Source: Pelargonium nanum (lineage: Eukaryota > Streptophyta > Magnoliopsida > Geraniales > Geraniaceae). From it: 34,013 bases of DNA. This document shows positions 11,420-23,000 of this stretch, piece by piece (the first letter of the stretch is position 1; each line of letters begins with the position of its first letter). The translations under genes were made by a program, and so were the position numbers. The stretch covers positions 1 through 34,013 of the forward strand of contig JAYMTF010000547.1 in NCBI GenBank assembly GCA_036897485.1. Reading direction: 5' to 3'. The notes beneath the pieces were generated by a model. The model was not told the DNA's origin. It worked only from the letters and a program-made list of their open reading frames with translations, and did no database searches.

Positions 11420-11715
11420 TTAGCGTATCAGTGGCGTATCGTTCGCGCTGGATACGAACCGAACACGTATCATTGGCGTATCGAATAAGATCAGAAACGT
11501 ATCAGTGACGTATCGAAGGCGAATCGCATACGTATCGGTGGCATGCCGGATACGAACGGAGCACGTATCAAAAACGGCACGTATAACTAGCGTATCGGAT
11601 ATGAACCAGGGACTGTATCAGCGAGGTGTCAGACACGTCGTTGCCATGTCGGAAACGTACCGGTGACGTATCAGACACGTATTTATGGCGTGTGGATATG
11701 TCGGTGGCTATCGGT
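11420..11715. repeat. Degenerate 11-bp-period CGTATC minisatellite
   Basis: Exact CGTATC hexamers begin at 11424, 11435, 11466, 11477, 11498, 11509, 11531, 11564, 11591 and 11667. Degenerate forms fill most intermediate steps: CGAATC 11520, CATGCC 11542, CGGCAC 11575, TGTATC 11614, GGTGTC 11625, CATGTC 11645, CGTACC 11656, CGTATT 11678, CGTGTG 11689. Most spacings are 11 bp or multiples of it, with occasional 5-, 10- or 12-bp slips. The unit is about (A/G)(A/C)CGTATC(A/G)GT, giving some 25-27 units. The array is rich in CpG in an otherwise AT-rich gap. It lies between the NIPA promoter and the cyclophilin 3' end. No coding signal. Confidence 0.85.
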
Positions 11716-12190
11716 TATTAACAATAAATATATGTAAAGTCAAATGTGAAATTAATATTTCCGGTTTCTTTCGGTTTTTAGATAAATGAAATCATCTACT
11801 ATTATTGTTCTATTCACCGAATTGGGCCCCACAACTACAATTTTACATTATCCAAATTGGGACCGTTTGGGTAGGTTAGTAATGGAAACAAACAGCAGTT
11901 ATGATTTACGCATAAATCGAGCATTTTCGTTACAAAATGTAAATTTTCCGGGGAAAATATTGAAATTAAGATATATTCCGATGATGATAATAAGCCTATA
12001 TCTTATTTAAAACGGCAGCTACATAATCACCACCATCACCATATGATTAACAGAGACTCGGATTTGAAGAAAAGCAAAACAAAGTACCACAAAATACGAA
12101 AAAACCCTAGACACGACCCTAAAAGTGACGGACTAGAAACCCCAATAGAGACACGATAATCACTACGCCGAACCGGAAAACCAGGGCGGC
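11716..12190. other. Spacer and cyclophilin 3' flank
   Basis: AT-rich sequence. The part next to 12190 should be the cyclophilin 3' UTR. It includes an AAACCCTAG motif (about 12110) and a run of CAC/CAT triplets (about 12028-12045). A small plus-strand reading frame at 11786-12010 has no recognisable homology and was not called. Confidence 0.5.
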
Positions 12191-12709
12191 TTAAGAGATC
12201 TGACCGCAGTCGGCGATGGTCACAGGCTTAGCGGTCTTTCCAGAGGACGAACCAACCTTCTCGATCGCCTTCACCACATCCATGCCTTCGACGACCTGAC
12301 CGAACACAACGTGCTTTCCGTCGAGCCACTCAGTCTTGGCCGTGCAGATAAAGAACTGCGATCCGTTGGTACCGGGGCCAGCATTCGCCATAGACAGGAT
12401 CCCGGGGCCGGTGTGCTTCTTGACGAAGTTCTCGTCGGCGAACTTGGCGCCGTAGATAGACTCACCCCCGGTGCCGTTCCCGGCGGGGAAGTCGCCGCCC
12501 TGGCACATGAATCCCGGGATCACGCGGTGGAACGACGATCCCTTGTAGTGGAGGGGCTTGCCGCTTTTGCCGACGCCTTTCTCGCCTGTGCAGAGGGCGC
12601 GGAAGTTCTCGGCAGTGCGGGGCACGACGTCGGCGTAGAGCTCCATCACGATCCTGCCGGCGGGAGAGCCGCCGACGCTCATATCGAAGAAAACTTTAGG
12701 GTTCGACAT
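12191..12709 (-). CDS. Cyclophilin, cytosolic plant type (peptidyl-prolyl isomerase, 172 aa)
   Basis: A single uninterrupted frame from ATG 12709 to the stop at 12191. It is a single-domain cyclophilin that catalyses cis/trans isomerisation of Xaa-Pro bonds and binds cyclosporin A. Active-site residues by alignment to CypA are present: Arg62, Phe67, Met68 and Gln70 in [15 protein letters not shown], Phe120 in SQFFICT, Trp128 in TEWLDGKH, and His133. The plant-specific seven-residue loop (KSGKPLH, about 48-54) and the cysteines Cys40 and Cys168, linked in plant homologues to redox switching, are also present. There are no introns and no targeting peptide, and the length is exactly that of the ROC/CYP18-19 class. 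The frame is open further upstream, but that part spans the TATA box, so the MSNPKVFFD start is chosen. Confidence 0.97.
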   Translation of the reverse strand: MSNPKVFFDMSVGGSPAGRIVMELYADVVPRTAENFRALCTGEKGVGKSGKPLHYKGSSFHRVIPGFMCQGGDFPAGNGTGGESIYGAKFADENFVKKHTGPGILSMANAGPGTNGSQFFICTAKTEWLDGKHVVFGQVVEGMDVVKAIEKVGSSSGKTAKPVTIADCGQIS

Positions 12710-12758
12710 GGATGATGCAGAGTTTGAATTTCTGAATAGGATTTGGCAAATGGTGATG

Positions 12759-12791
12759 TTAGGGTTTTCGAGGTGGATGGGGTTTATATAG
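12759..12791 (-). promoter_or_regulatory. Cyclophilin core promoter: TATA box plus telo-box
   Basis: The minus strand reads CTATATAAACC at 12781-12791, about 75 bp upstream of the ATG. AAAACCCTAA, a plant telo-box, lies at 12759-12768 near the predicted start site. Telo-boxes next to start sites are known from ribosomal-protein and other growth-linked plant genes, which suits a highly expressed cyclophilin. Confidence 0.7.
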
Positions 12792-14042
12792 AGAAGAGTG
12801 CTGTGCATATCTGCGAGGAATGAATCCTGGCCGTTGATATGGAGGACGCGTGGCTCGAAATGGACGGAGTGAGATACGGGGAGGACCTAACTAGGGTTAG
12901 GCTAGGAGCAAGTGTGGTTAGTCAAGATCCGATGTAGCATTGGTATATGCTAGTGCCATTTGTCGTTATGTGGAGGCTGCAACGGACTTGAGAATCGACG
13001 CCGTTTAATTGCATCTTTATCGTAATTGAAAAAGAAAAAAACACTCTCTAGAAAGCTCTTGCTGGTTCCTTGCTTCATATCAACGCAGACCATTATGACC
13101 ATTCTGGGTCTCAAAAATTTAGATTTATTTTTATTTATTTTTCAAGGGTAATAGCTTATAATTTAAATCACAGTATGTGACACTAACACGATATGATTTA
13201 AATATTCATTCACATTGGATGACTCCTTTCGTACATTGATTTGGCTCACACATTACGTCAAGAACGGATGGTATGGATCTTCAATTAGCGGAAGATCAAT
13301 ATCTTGATTTGTCGAAGCACTAGACGTACCAACACTCCGCGGACCAAGTAGTCTAAACACCCCTTTAGGCTAGATAATCAATTTCGTATGATATCTATAA
13401 TTTACGTGCATAACAGTACTGAAATAATTAATTTTAAAGGCCTAAAAAATGAATCTAAACACCATCGAGCAGCACCAACTACAGCTTTAAAAAAGTTAAA
13501 TTCTTTTGTAAGAGATGATGATAAGGAATATGTGATAAGCATATGCTTGAGAATGTGCAATCAAATCTGTGGATGACTATAATCCAAATTTTACAATAAA
13601 ATAGTGGAACGTGAAACATATACTAAACAGATATGGTCTCACTCAGAAAAATTAAAAACGTGGCCTTTAGGTAGCAATTCATTTCCTTCGGAAGGTTGGG
13701 CCCATCGTGAATGATTGTAAGCACTAAAAAACACAAGAAAATGATGGTATTGGTGGGTCCCCACAAGATAAAGTAAAAAATATTTGTATGGGAAAAAAAT
13801 AAAATTATCAAAGTGAATTCATAGAGCTTGACTTGAGATGATCTGGAAAATAAAGCAAGAAAAGAATGGCCAGAAATGCCCATATTTCCCTTGTAATAAA
13901 ATGTTACAAATATAATACATCTATACAAAGAAAAATGTTCATGTCACAAGCTACATATTTCTTATAGGCTACAAAACACTAAACATTTTGATGCTCTTTA
14001 CTCAAAGTCCTGAGAGTCCAACAAAGATTCAGATGAACTTAC
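12792..14042. other. Cyclophilin upstream region and NUP188 3' flank
   Basis: About 1.25 kb with no supported coding exon. The left part is the cyclophilin promoter (it includes another ACTAGGGTTAGG motif around 12888-12902). The right part is the NUP188 3' UTR and flank. No intact mobile element was recognised. Confidence 0.55.
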
Positions 14043-17000
14043 TTACAATAAACCCTCACTTTGCAATAACCCGGGATGGAGGACTGATACAATCTGCTTC
14101 AAGCCCTTGACTGATGATTTCAGAAAAGCATGTCCCTCCGTCGCTGTGAAAGAACAGTGAAAACAATATTGTAAGTAATCATGTCAATCAAGAAATTGAC
14201 AAACCTTTCCGTTCACAGAATGGAATGATCGGTACCTTTTAGTAACAATTTAAGTTCCTTTGAGAAATCTTCCACGCGACCTAATACAGGTCGTATTCCA
14301 CAAATCTGCAACACACAAAGCTCCAAGTACAAGGCCATTTCCATTATTTGGAGCATCAAGAGACAGATACCTTTTACGTCAGGCTGAATCTGTTTCAATT
14401 TGCTGGCATCACATAGTTCGGTAACAATAGCACTTGCTTGATCCTGCAGTGAGAAAAACACTTAAAACAAAAGGAAACAAAAAGACAGTGACGCATAAAC
14501 TTAAAACAAGCCAGCTTTTACCTGTAAGCCATGTAATATCTCGGGCATTGGAAGCTCGGGGAAATGAGCAAGATCAACAAACCCAACCTCCTCTGCTCTT
14601 TTCGCAGCACCCTCTGCTTGTAAACATAGAAACTTCAAAATAAGAAATGTAATTCTATAGATTTGCACGGCAATACTGTCCGAGAAGTAGGTTTGAGAAA
14701 TGTCTTCACTATTTCTAGTAGCTTGATCCTTAACCACAAGGGCGGTGGATGCAGCAAAGGACACTTTAGGTTTAGACATAGAACAAAGAGCAGAAAGAGC
14801 AAACCACCCATTTCTGCTATTGACAAATGATGGCTTTTTGCAATAATCAAACTCTTCCTTCAAGATCGGGGGACATATGAGAGGCACTGTCCTGCTGGGG
14901 GATTCCCCGATGCGTTGAGTTCCACGGCTAATGAAGGCTAAAAGATGAATACATTTCTCCCTTAACTGTGAATCCATTTCTTTCATGCCCTTACTCCATG
15001 AATTCCAATGTTTCGCAAGCACGCACATGAGCATGAGAGTATGCTCGGTTTCTTTAAGAATGGTTAGAGAAGTGTGTGTCCTTTGAGTTCGAGGTCTTTT
15101 CTTATCCTGATAATCCGACGGAAAGTCTGGTGCCTCGAGATAATATGAGATCAAATAAGATTTCTCTGAAAAAAAGTATGGTATTATATCGTCCACAATA
15201 TCTGTACAAGAAGAACTGTCTCCCAAATAATGAACCATGGCTGTTACTGCAGCAAGACCGAGCCCCCAAACAGATAGTAGCTTATCAGTCTCATCTGAAG
15301 ACTTGGAAAGAGACCTCTCTTTACTGATTACCGAGACCGTGTCACAATCAGACAAGTCAGCAAATAACGCTCTTAGAGTGGAGAAGAAACCGGCATTGAG
15401 AAGCATCTCAGCACCTCCTCTTACACGTGCAAGGGTCAAACAGAACTTCAATATTATAGGAGAAGATGCAATAGATTTTTTATCTTGAAGCTTCAGAATA
15501 ACATACCGCAGCTGAAGATGTTTCAGTATGATCGGTAACCAAGTGTTGGGAGTCAACAAACTCCTTAGTATCAAGTCCATAGCAGCCAGGGTGAGGGTGT
15601 AATGTTCTGTAGTTGCAATGCAATCACAAAGAACAGGTAATAGCCCCAGACTAACATTACATACCTCAGAAAAGTCGTCAACAATTCCCATGTCAGTGGC
15701 ACCTCCTAATCTAGAATTATGGCAACTGACCTCCACAGCCAATAGAAGAGACATGAGTAAGAGTCTCATGGTTACCTTAGCCTCGGTAATTGATGGCCTG
15801 AAGTCACTCAATACTCTCAGACCAGAACCTGAGGTTTTCAAGACAAGTACACAAACAGGCAAGGGCAGTGTTTCACGTGCTGATCTCATAAGATGGAAAA
15901 GAAGTTCAGCTTGGGCTACTAGAAAATTAAGGGTATCTTTGGATGCATCTAAAACTGGGGCGATTGATTTGATTGTGGAATGAAGACGTTGACATATTTG
16001 GTCTATGCAAGAGAAAGTGAGTTTATCAGGGATCTTCCCTCCAATTTTGGTACTGTTCTCTGCCGACTGCAAGTTCAGAGAAATTTGAATTAATAATGCA
16101 AAGGAACAAGGCAATTATAAAAAGAATAACATGTACATTATGGTTTCTTCAGACACTTAATTAAGATTGTGATAAGCATATTATGAGTCATATTACAGCT
16201 ATAATGATAATAGGACTGTAATACAATTGCTAAATCTCCAGTGGATTAAAACTTATGCAATATTGAGTGACTTCAGGCCATCAATAAAATGTCCATGTTC
16301 TTAAGGATATGAAACCCTCAAATCATTGTCAGAAAGAGCTTGCAGATTCTAAAAATCAATTCGCAGACAACAAAGGAAATTAAAATTCTGAGTACTCACA
16401 TCAACCTCGTAGACAGTCAAGACAGTTGTCAATGCTCTCAACGCAGAAAGCTTTGAACTTCCAAGCAACACCACAGAATTTGCATCATCCATGCAGTGCA
16501 GCATAGTGTCTGCAACTGTTTTAGATGCTTTCCAACCTGAATGATCCCACATATCTACTCCCAAATCTGTACGTATTTGTACAGTGTCAAACATGTACAC
16601 TTCTTTGGCAGTTGTGAAGAGATCGGAGTCATGTTTGTGTTGATATGTCTGCAAAAGTTTTGATGAAAGTAAATACTGAAAGAGCTCTTTGAATGGTCCG
16701 GGACCAATTTTACGTCCCTCAAGCTCCCCTTCTAGATGATAATAGAGGTCACTGAGAACTAGAGTTTTTAGCTCTTTTCCTTCACTGTAAAATAATAGCA
16801 ATTAAAATTAAGAGACAAAGTATGGTCAAAGAAATCTGAACATGAAAAATTGGAATACAAGGAGAACCTTCAGTTCTATAACCAAAAACAGCCATGTTGA
16901 ACAGATAAAATAAAGGTTTTATGTATTCATTGTTATAGCATAATAGCATTTCAACATTTTCATAATCTGCCATCTTCTAATTGGTAGAGTTAAGTTTTCA

Positions 17001-20000
17001 ACCTCAAAGCTTAAGCTAAAAGATGCAGAGGGGTACAACTAGCATACAGTATCAAACACCATATAATCCACACATGATGCATTAACACTCCCCACCATGT
17101 GGAAGCCAAACAATAACTAGTTCTGCATGTGAACCAAATTTAAACAGGGAAGACAACACATACAGTAAAGGTCCCAGAAGCAAACCTACTTATACAATAT
17201 TAAGTTTTCAACCTAACAGCTTAAGATATAATACTGAATTATGCAGCGGAAACTAATTCAACTGCTGGTAATGCATGAAAAAGGGCAATCGAAAAAACCA
17301 TACTCCATAATACTGAGGTTGTCCAGCTGCAGAATCTTGCCAAAATTCACAACACCATCTTATACCTCTAAAGCATCACAGTTTTTTTGGAATATATATA
17401 TACTGTCTGGTCAAATGAGGTTTAGCTTTTCTTTGCCAGTTTAGTAGGAACTATTGTTTTACACCAATCTATAGCTTTAACTATTCAGATGGTTATGTCA
17501 TACAAAAATAAATTTAATGAGCTTCTCAGCAAACTCAGAGGAGTTCTAGTACATCTACATCAACCATATCTCTATGTCTGTCTGAATACACAAACATGAT
17601 GATTAAAAAGGTTACCCATCAATAAAGAGTTCCAACAGTGCATGGCACATATGTGAACTTTACCTGTAACCTCGCTGTGAGTATTGAGCTAATAATTCCA
17701 AAAAGGCAGGCTGACTGCTCAACTGCAAAAAGCAAAAGTTATATGAAACTGGACCTTTTTAAAATAATAGAAAATATAGCCAGATCTGAAATTAAAAAAC
17801 TTTTTTTAAAAGACCATTGTAACTTATGTTTAGGATGAATCAAGAAGTATTTGCAAAAAAAATCCTAATAGTAAAAAATATCAACTGAGAGAAGATCAAA
17901 CCATTTCAGAAATGGTCCGAATCTTTTCAAGTAAGGATATGGATAAAGATCCTGCATCTCCAGTAGCTAGCTTTCCAATTGCATGCATGGTGAGTAATAT
18001 GGTAGCAACCTGCAGGTTGCACGCAAATATACATGATAATTAAGTTTAAAGTAAAATGAAAGCCATCAACAGAAGTGAAAGCAACACATCAATATAATGA
18101 TGTCTAATGAAGATTCATGGTAGCTTTACATGTAAAATCTGCGAGTAAATGAATCTAACAAGCCAATACTAAAAACATTACATAATTAAAATTGGACAAA
18201 TTTTGGAACTGTCACCTTTGCACGAAAATATATCTCGTCGTTGTATTCACAGGATATATATGAGTCGATCAGGCCTCCCAAAGCAGAGCTCTTGCACCAT
18301 GCTGACAAAATATCATTAAGATCACTCAAATTTGTACTAGGTGATTTTTCAGTGCTTACTGCATTTTCAATTCTTCCCTTTGATTCAGTATTTTGCTTTA
18401 CAAGTGACTCTGCATGCAACAGCTTTTTCTGCAAAAACATGTCACATGCCATTATTTCAAAGATGGTCGAATGGCACTGATATTTGTACGCAGCGCTTAG
18501 AGCCTCTGTTTCAGTCAGATTTTCACGAGGAGTTTTATTGCTGGCAATCACTGAAATAGAGCTGGACAATAATTTCCAGAACTTGTCTGAACTTCTAAGG
18601 CGCTCCAACAGATATGTATATTGGGCAGCACCTTGCCACAATGCCTTCAGGAAGTTAAGTACATTAAGTAGTATGCGAGGATTGCTGGAGACAAAAATGT
18701 TGCCCAATTAGATTGTGTTAACCTCATAGAGATATAACTGTATGAACTACGGATTGTAAAGAACACCAAACAGAACCCCACAACATTATACAGTCCAAAA
18801 TAACATTGACAATTGAAGCAGAGGAAAGAACCTCTTTAGAAAGTATACCTGTTGATAAGATCATCAGATCTTTCAACATATGGCAGTAGCGCATCTAACA
18901 GACTGGGTTTCCTAGATCCTGGCGACCCGGAGGATGACTGGGTTGTTGGCTTCACGTCAATCCCATTACTTGGTCGGACATCTGCACTCTCTTCGGGAGC
19001 AAATAAAGCAACTAGAAATGAAGGCTGCAATAAAACCCAGGTAAAACATGGAACAGAAATCAATGGCTGGAACTAAGTGAAATAATATTATCTGAATGAA
19101 TTCAATTGGGACACTGATAGGGCTGCAATTGCAGAGAAGTGGAGCTTCCATCCCAACTTGGCTATAAGGTGTTTCTAGTATAATATGCACCTAGGTTGTT
19201 ATAGCATACCAGTTTAAGGTTATCTACATGATTAGTTAGTCAATCAGATAAGAGCAACCAATCAATTCTTTGAAACAGAAGCACATATTACAAAAGTACA
19301 AAAGTATAAATTAAAATTAAATAGATCAAATATATAAAGTTAGGCACCTTTCAGGCTTAAACCATCATTTATCCTAGAAAAATCGTGCAAATATTTCAGG
19401 CCTAAGAATCAAGATCACAATAATATTTGAAATGATATTTCTAGAAGACAAGAACCAATCAACGGCAACAACGAAGGAAATGAGTTCAGAGTGTAATGCT
19501 GAAGTTGTGAGTTTCGCGACATTGCAGAGTGATATTTAAAAAAATGAACTGTAATAGCATGAATGGAATCTGTAGTAATCAACCTGGTGATATGCCGCAG
19601 AAGTGAGTAGATTGACAATTGCAACAAATAGATCTTCATTCTCCATTGACTGCTCAGATACAATAACTTTAATAGAAAGTCTCAGACCTGAAACCTAAGA
19701 GCAAGTAAATAATAGAGTTTCAAATTTGAAACAACTGATTTACTGAAGTTACAAAATAAAAATATGACATAAAAACAATTATCTCAATACACTATTCCAA
19801 ACCTGCTGCTCATCCAGACCAAAGCAAGCATTCCCTAACGCGCATGGCTGTAGATAATCTGCTACAATCAACAACATAGATAGCACTCTAGCAGCGCCAA
19901 CTTGTATTGCCTACATAGACAAAAATACTCAACAAAAGAGGTGCAAACAAAAAATAAAAATTAACTTTTCTAAGTAAATTGCCTTGATAGTGCATAAAAA

Positions 20001-23000
20001 CAATTACATGTGTCAAACAGATTGCAGGATTTAATTTAACAAAACGTTCATAGAACATTTATGCCTTTTCTATCTGTATAGTGTATTGATAATCATTTAC
20101 AAATAACAAATACATAAGGCCACACACTCCATAAAATGAATGTCATTTTTTAGTGCAAAAATAGTGTTATTAACAAATGTTCAAACAACTATAACAAGCA
20201 GAGATTAATTGTTACAAGTGATGTTATCTTCAAACTCAGAGTTTTTGGTAGGGAGAAAATACTCGAGATTACTACCCTGAAGAGGATCAAAACACATATC
20301 AAGTAGCAGAAGCTAAATGGCATCAGTTCAAACAAGCATAGTAGACTGTTGTGAAGATATAATTCAAGTCAAAAATACGTATTGGGGAAAATACTTGAGA
20401 AACTACCATGATAGGATAAGAACATATAACAGTCAGGTAACAGCAATTGAAAAATAACAAATAAAAGCAAGGTGTAATAAAGAGTTTCAATATTAGCAAG
20501 GATGAAGTCCATACAGTATTGCGGAAATATGATATCAAGGATATAGCAGCTGAAACTACAGGAATTGGTTTGGTCATAGATGACAGCACTGCTTGGTGAA
20601 AGATGGGAAGGCTGGATGAGACATCCTGGAAATTAAAACTGATTATTAACTTTTACTTCTGATAAATATAGCATTTACAAAAATTATATACAAACATAAA
20701 ATACTTAAAATTATAATGCAAAGTTAAAATTAAGAGAACCTGTGAGGACAAGCATGTCAATAGGAAGTTAGGAACATAAACTATACAAATTAAAGTTTAT
20801 ACTAGTTAGAATCCCTGTATTGTAGTTTGAATTAGCTTAATTTTAAGAATCTTGATTTATCATGATTGAATCATATGTATTACAAATTAGGCATTTCCCA
20901 CTGTGAATATGCATCAATTTTCTCTCAAGTTCACAATACTATACTAAGAACTGTAATATTTTTTCCTGTTCATTCATTTACTTCAAACTGTGACCTGGTA
21001 AGCTAATTCAAAAGCATCTTTTCATTTATTATTCCAACAAGAAAACAGAGCACAATAGTTTTTTTTATATATACCTTGGAAAATTTGGAGAGCATGTTGA
21101 AAAGAATATCTAATACGGAAGATATAGCAAGCTCTAATCCTTCAATCTCCACCAGTTCAAAGAGACGGCTGACATAAAGTTTCTGCACTTGTGGAAAACA
21201 AAAGAATAGGGAGTTATGGCTAAATTATGAATGACTAAGAAAGTTAGATACATGACAGCACTCACTTCCAAGCCTTGTGTAGTGGTACAAACAACTCGGA
21301 AAATTGTACTGTGAATGGATGAATCAGAGAGTAACATGTCACGGATGGCCTCGCCCAATTTTTCTGAGTATGAGATTGCCATAATGCATTTTTTCATTAC
21401 TTCAAGTACCTGCATCAGTCAACATAAGATTAGGAATCACTCAGTCCAGCTCTAATGTTTATGACATACCGAAAAAATGTTTTATCCTTGTACTTGAGAA
21501 AACATTTCAGTGATATCTACTTCGTCTATCTAGAACCAAATACCTTAGGATTTTGGAGAGACACATACAATCAAATCAAATTATAAATCTTAAGGATTTT
21601 AGTTTAGGTATGCAGGCACAGCACAAAGACTTTGTGGCATGGGTAGGCACAACAAATTCCTAATTGTGAACAATTGAACGTCCTATTTGTCACATCTGAC
21701 CTCTTCTGAGGTCACTTGACTTGTAATACAAACAAATCTAATCACTCCCCGGACCTGTAAGACCTGTAATGCTAATGTATAAGGTTCAAAAAGAACATAT
21801 AGAAGAGCTAGGATAACAAAGCTGGAACTCGTGTGCAGGAAAAAAAACATAGAGGGTTGATTTAGTAAATTAAATAATCTTGGAAATATGGGTTTGGCTT
21901 TCTAAACTGACCATATTAATATTATTTAAACTGTAATGTAGACTAAGTTTATAAACCTATCCATTCAAAACCTTCAATTATTTTACTCATATAGAGATTG
22001 GCACCCATGTGAAGGGTAGAGTTGGAAAGTAAGGAAAAGTAGCCCAACATCATTTGGTGCTCCAAATAGAGCCTTCATATCCAAAACAGGAAAAACAAAA
22101 ATATATAGGCATCTCAATTCATACTTTTTTCATTCAATTATCAAGAAATACAGGCAAAAAAAGAAACATGTTAACTACTGTCATTATATAAATAACCTTC
22201 AATGTATTAAAAAGCCACACTTACAAAACTAAATTTATAAGACAGAGAGACCATGGTTTACCTTTAATGTTACTTTCCAACGACTGTGCTTCACCTTATA
22301 TTTCCAGAACTCATGGTTAACTAGAACATACTGCAGGGAGAAAACTACTAGAGCCAGCACAATATCATCCTCTAATCCTGTTTCCAGCAGTTGCAGAGTG
22401 AAGTCTAACACTGCAAGGTTTAAATCATGCCATCAATAAGTAAAGTACAGAATTATACATATATCCAAGTAGAAATAGTAGGAAACAATCATTATCTGAC
22501 ATGATCTCATAAACTCCACTGGTAGCAATAGCAAATGTCCATATCAACTTATGATGAAATATGATAGTTTGAATGGTCAAGCTAATGAAATTAAGGGGAG
22601 TATAGTGGATGAGTTTTGTTTGGAAATGAATTATGTAGACTTGTATAAGCATATTTCAACAAAACAAAAGGCAACAAGAAGGAAAATAATACTAACAATT
22701 GAATAGATAAAATTCTATCGTACCTGATATAGTTAACGCACAGTCACTGTCATTCTGCTCACAGTCAATTAAAAGCATCTTCGCCAATCTTCCAGAAAGC
22801 AGCCATGATCCACTAGGAAGAACCAATTGATTAAAGGAATTAGATATACTCATATACCAATGAACTAATAAATTAGTCCTCAACGACAGAACTTATCTTT
22901 AAAGTAACAAAGCCATGCTTAGGATGCAAATTCAAACGATCAGATATTATACACTTCAATTTCAGCACTGAAATAGATAGCTGTCATATTTTATGTATAA

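Noticed and set aside
11786-12010. 74-codon plus-strand frame between the CGTATC array and cyclophilin
   Set aside because: No recognisable family, AT-rich composition, and no promoter or splice context.
12028-12045. Run of CAC/CAT triplets resembling a His-tag
   Set aside because: It lies outside any gene in simple-sequence 3' flank and no reading frame supports it.
12311-12715. Long plus-strand open frame opposite cyclophilin
   Set aside because: It is the antisense shadow of a GC-rich coding exon and shows no recognisable protein family.
12710-12808. In-frame extension of cyclophilin to an upstream ATG (205 aa)
   Set aside because: The extension crosses the TATA box and predicted start site and has no cyclophilin or transit-peptide pattern; MSNPKVFFD is the family start.
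15237-15983. Plus-strand open frames within NUP188 exon 30
   Set aside because: They are antisense shadows of a well-supported coding exon.
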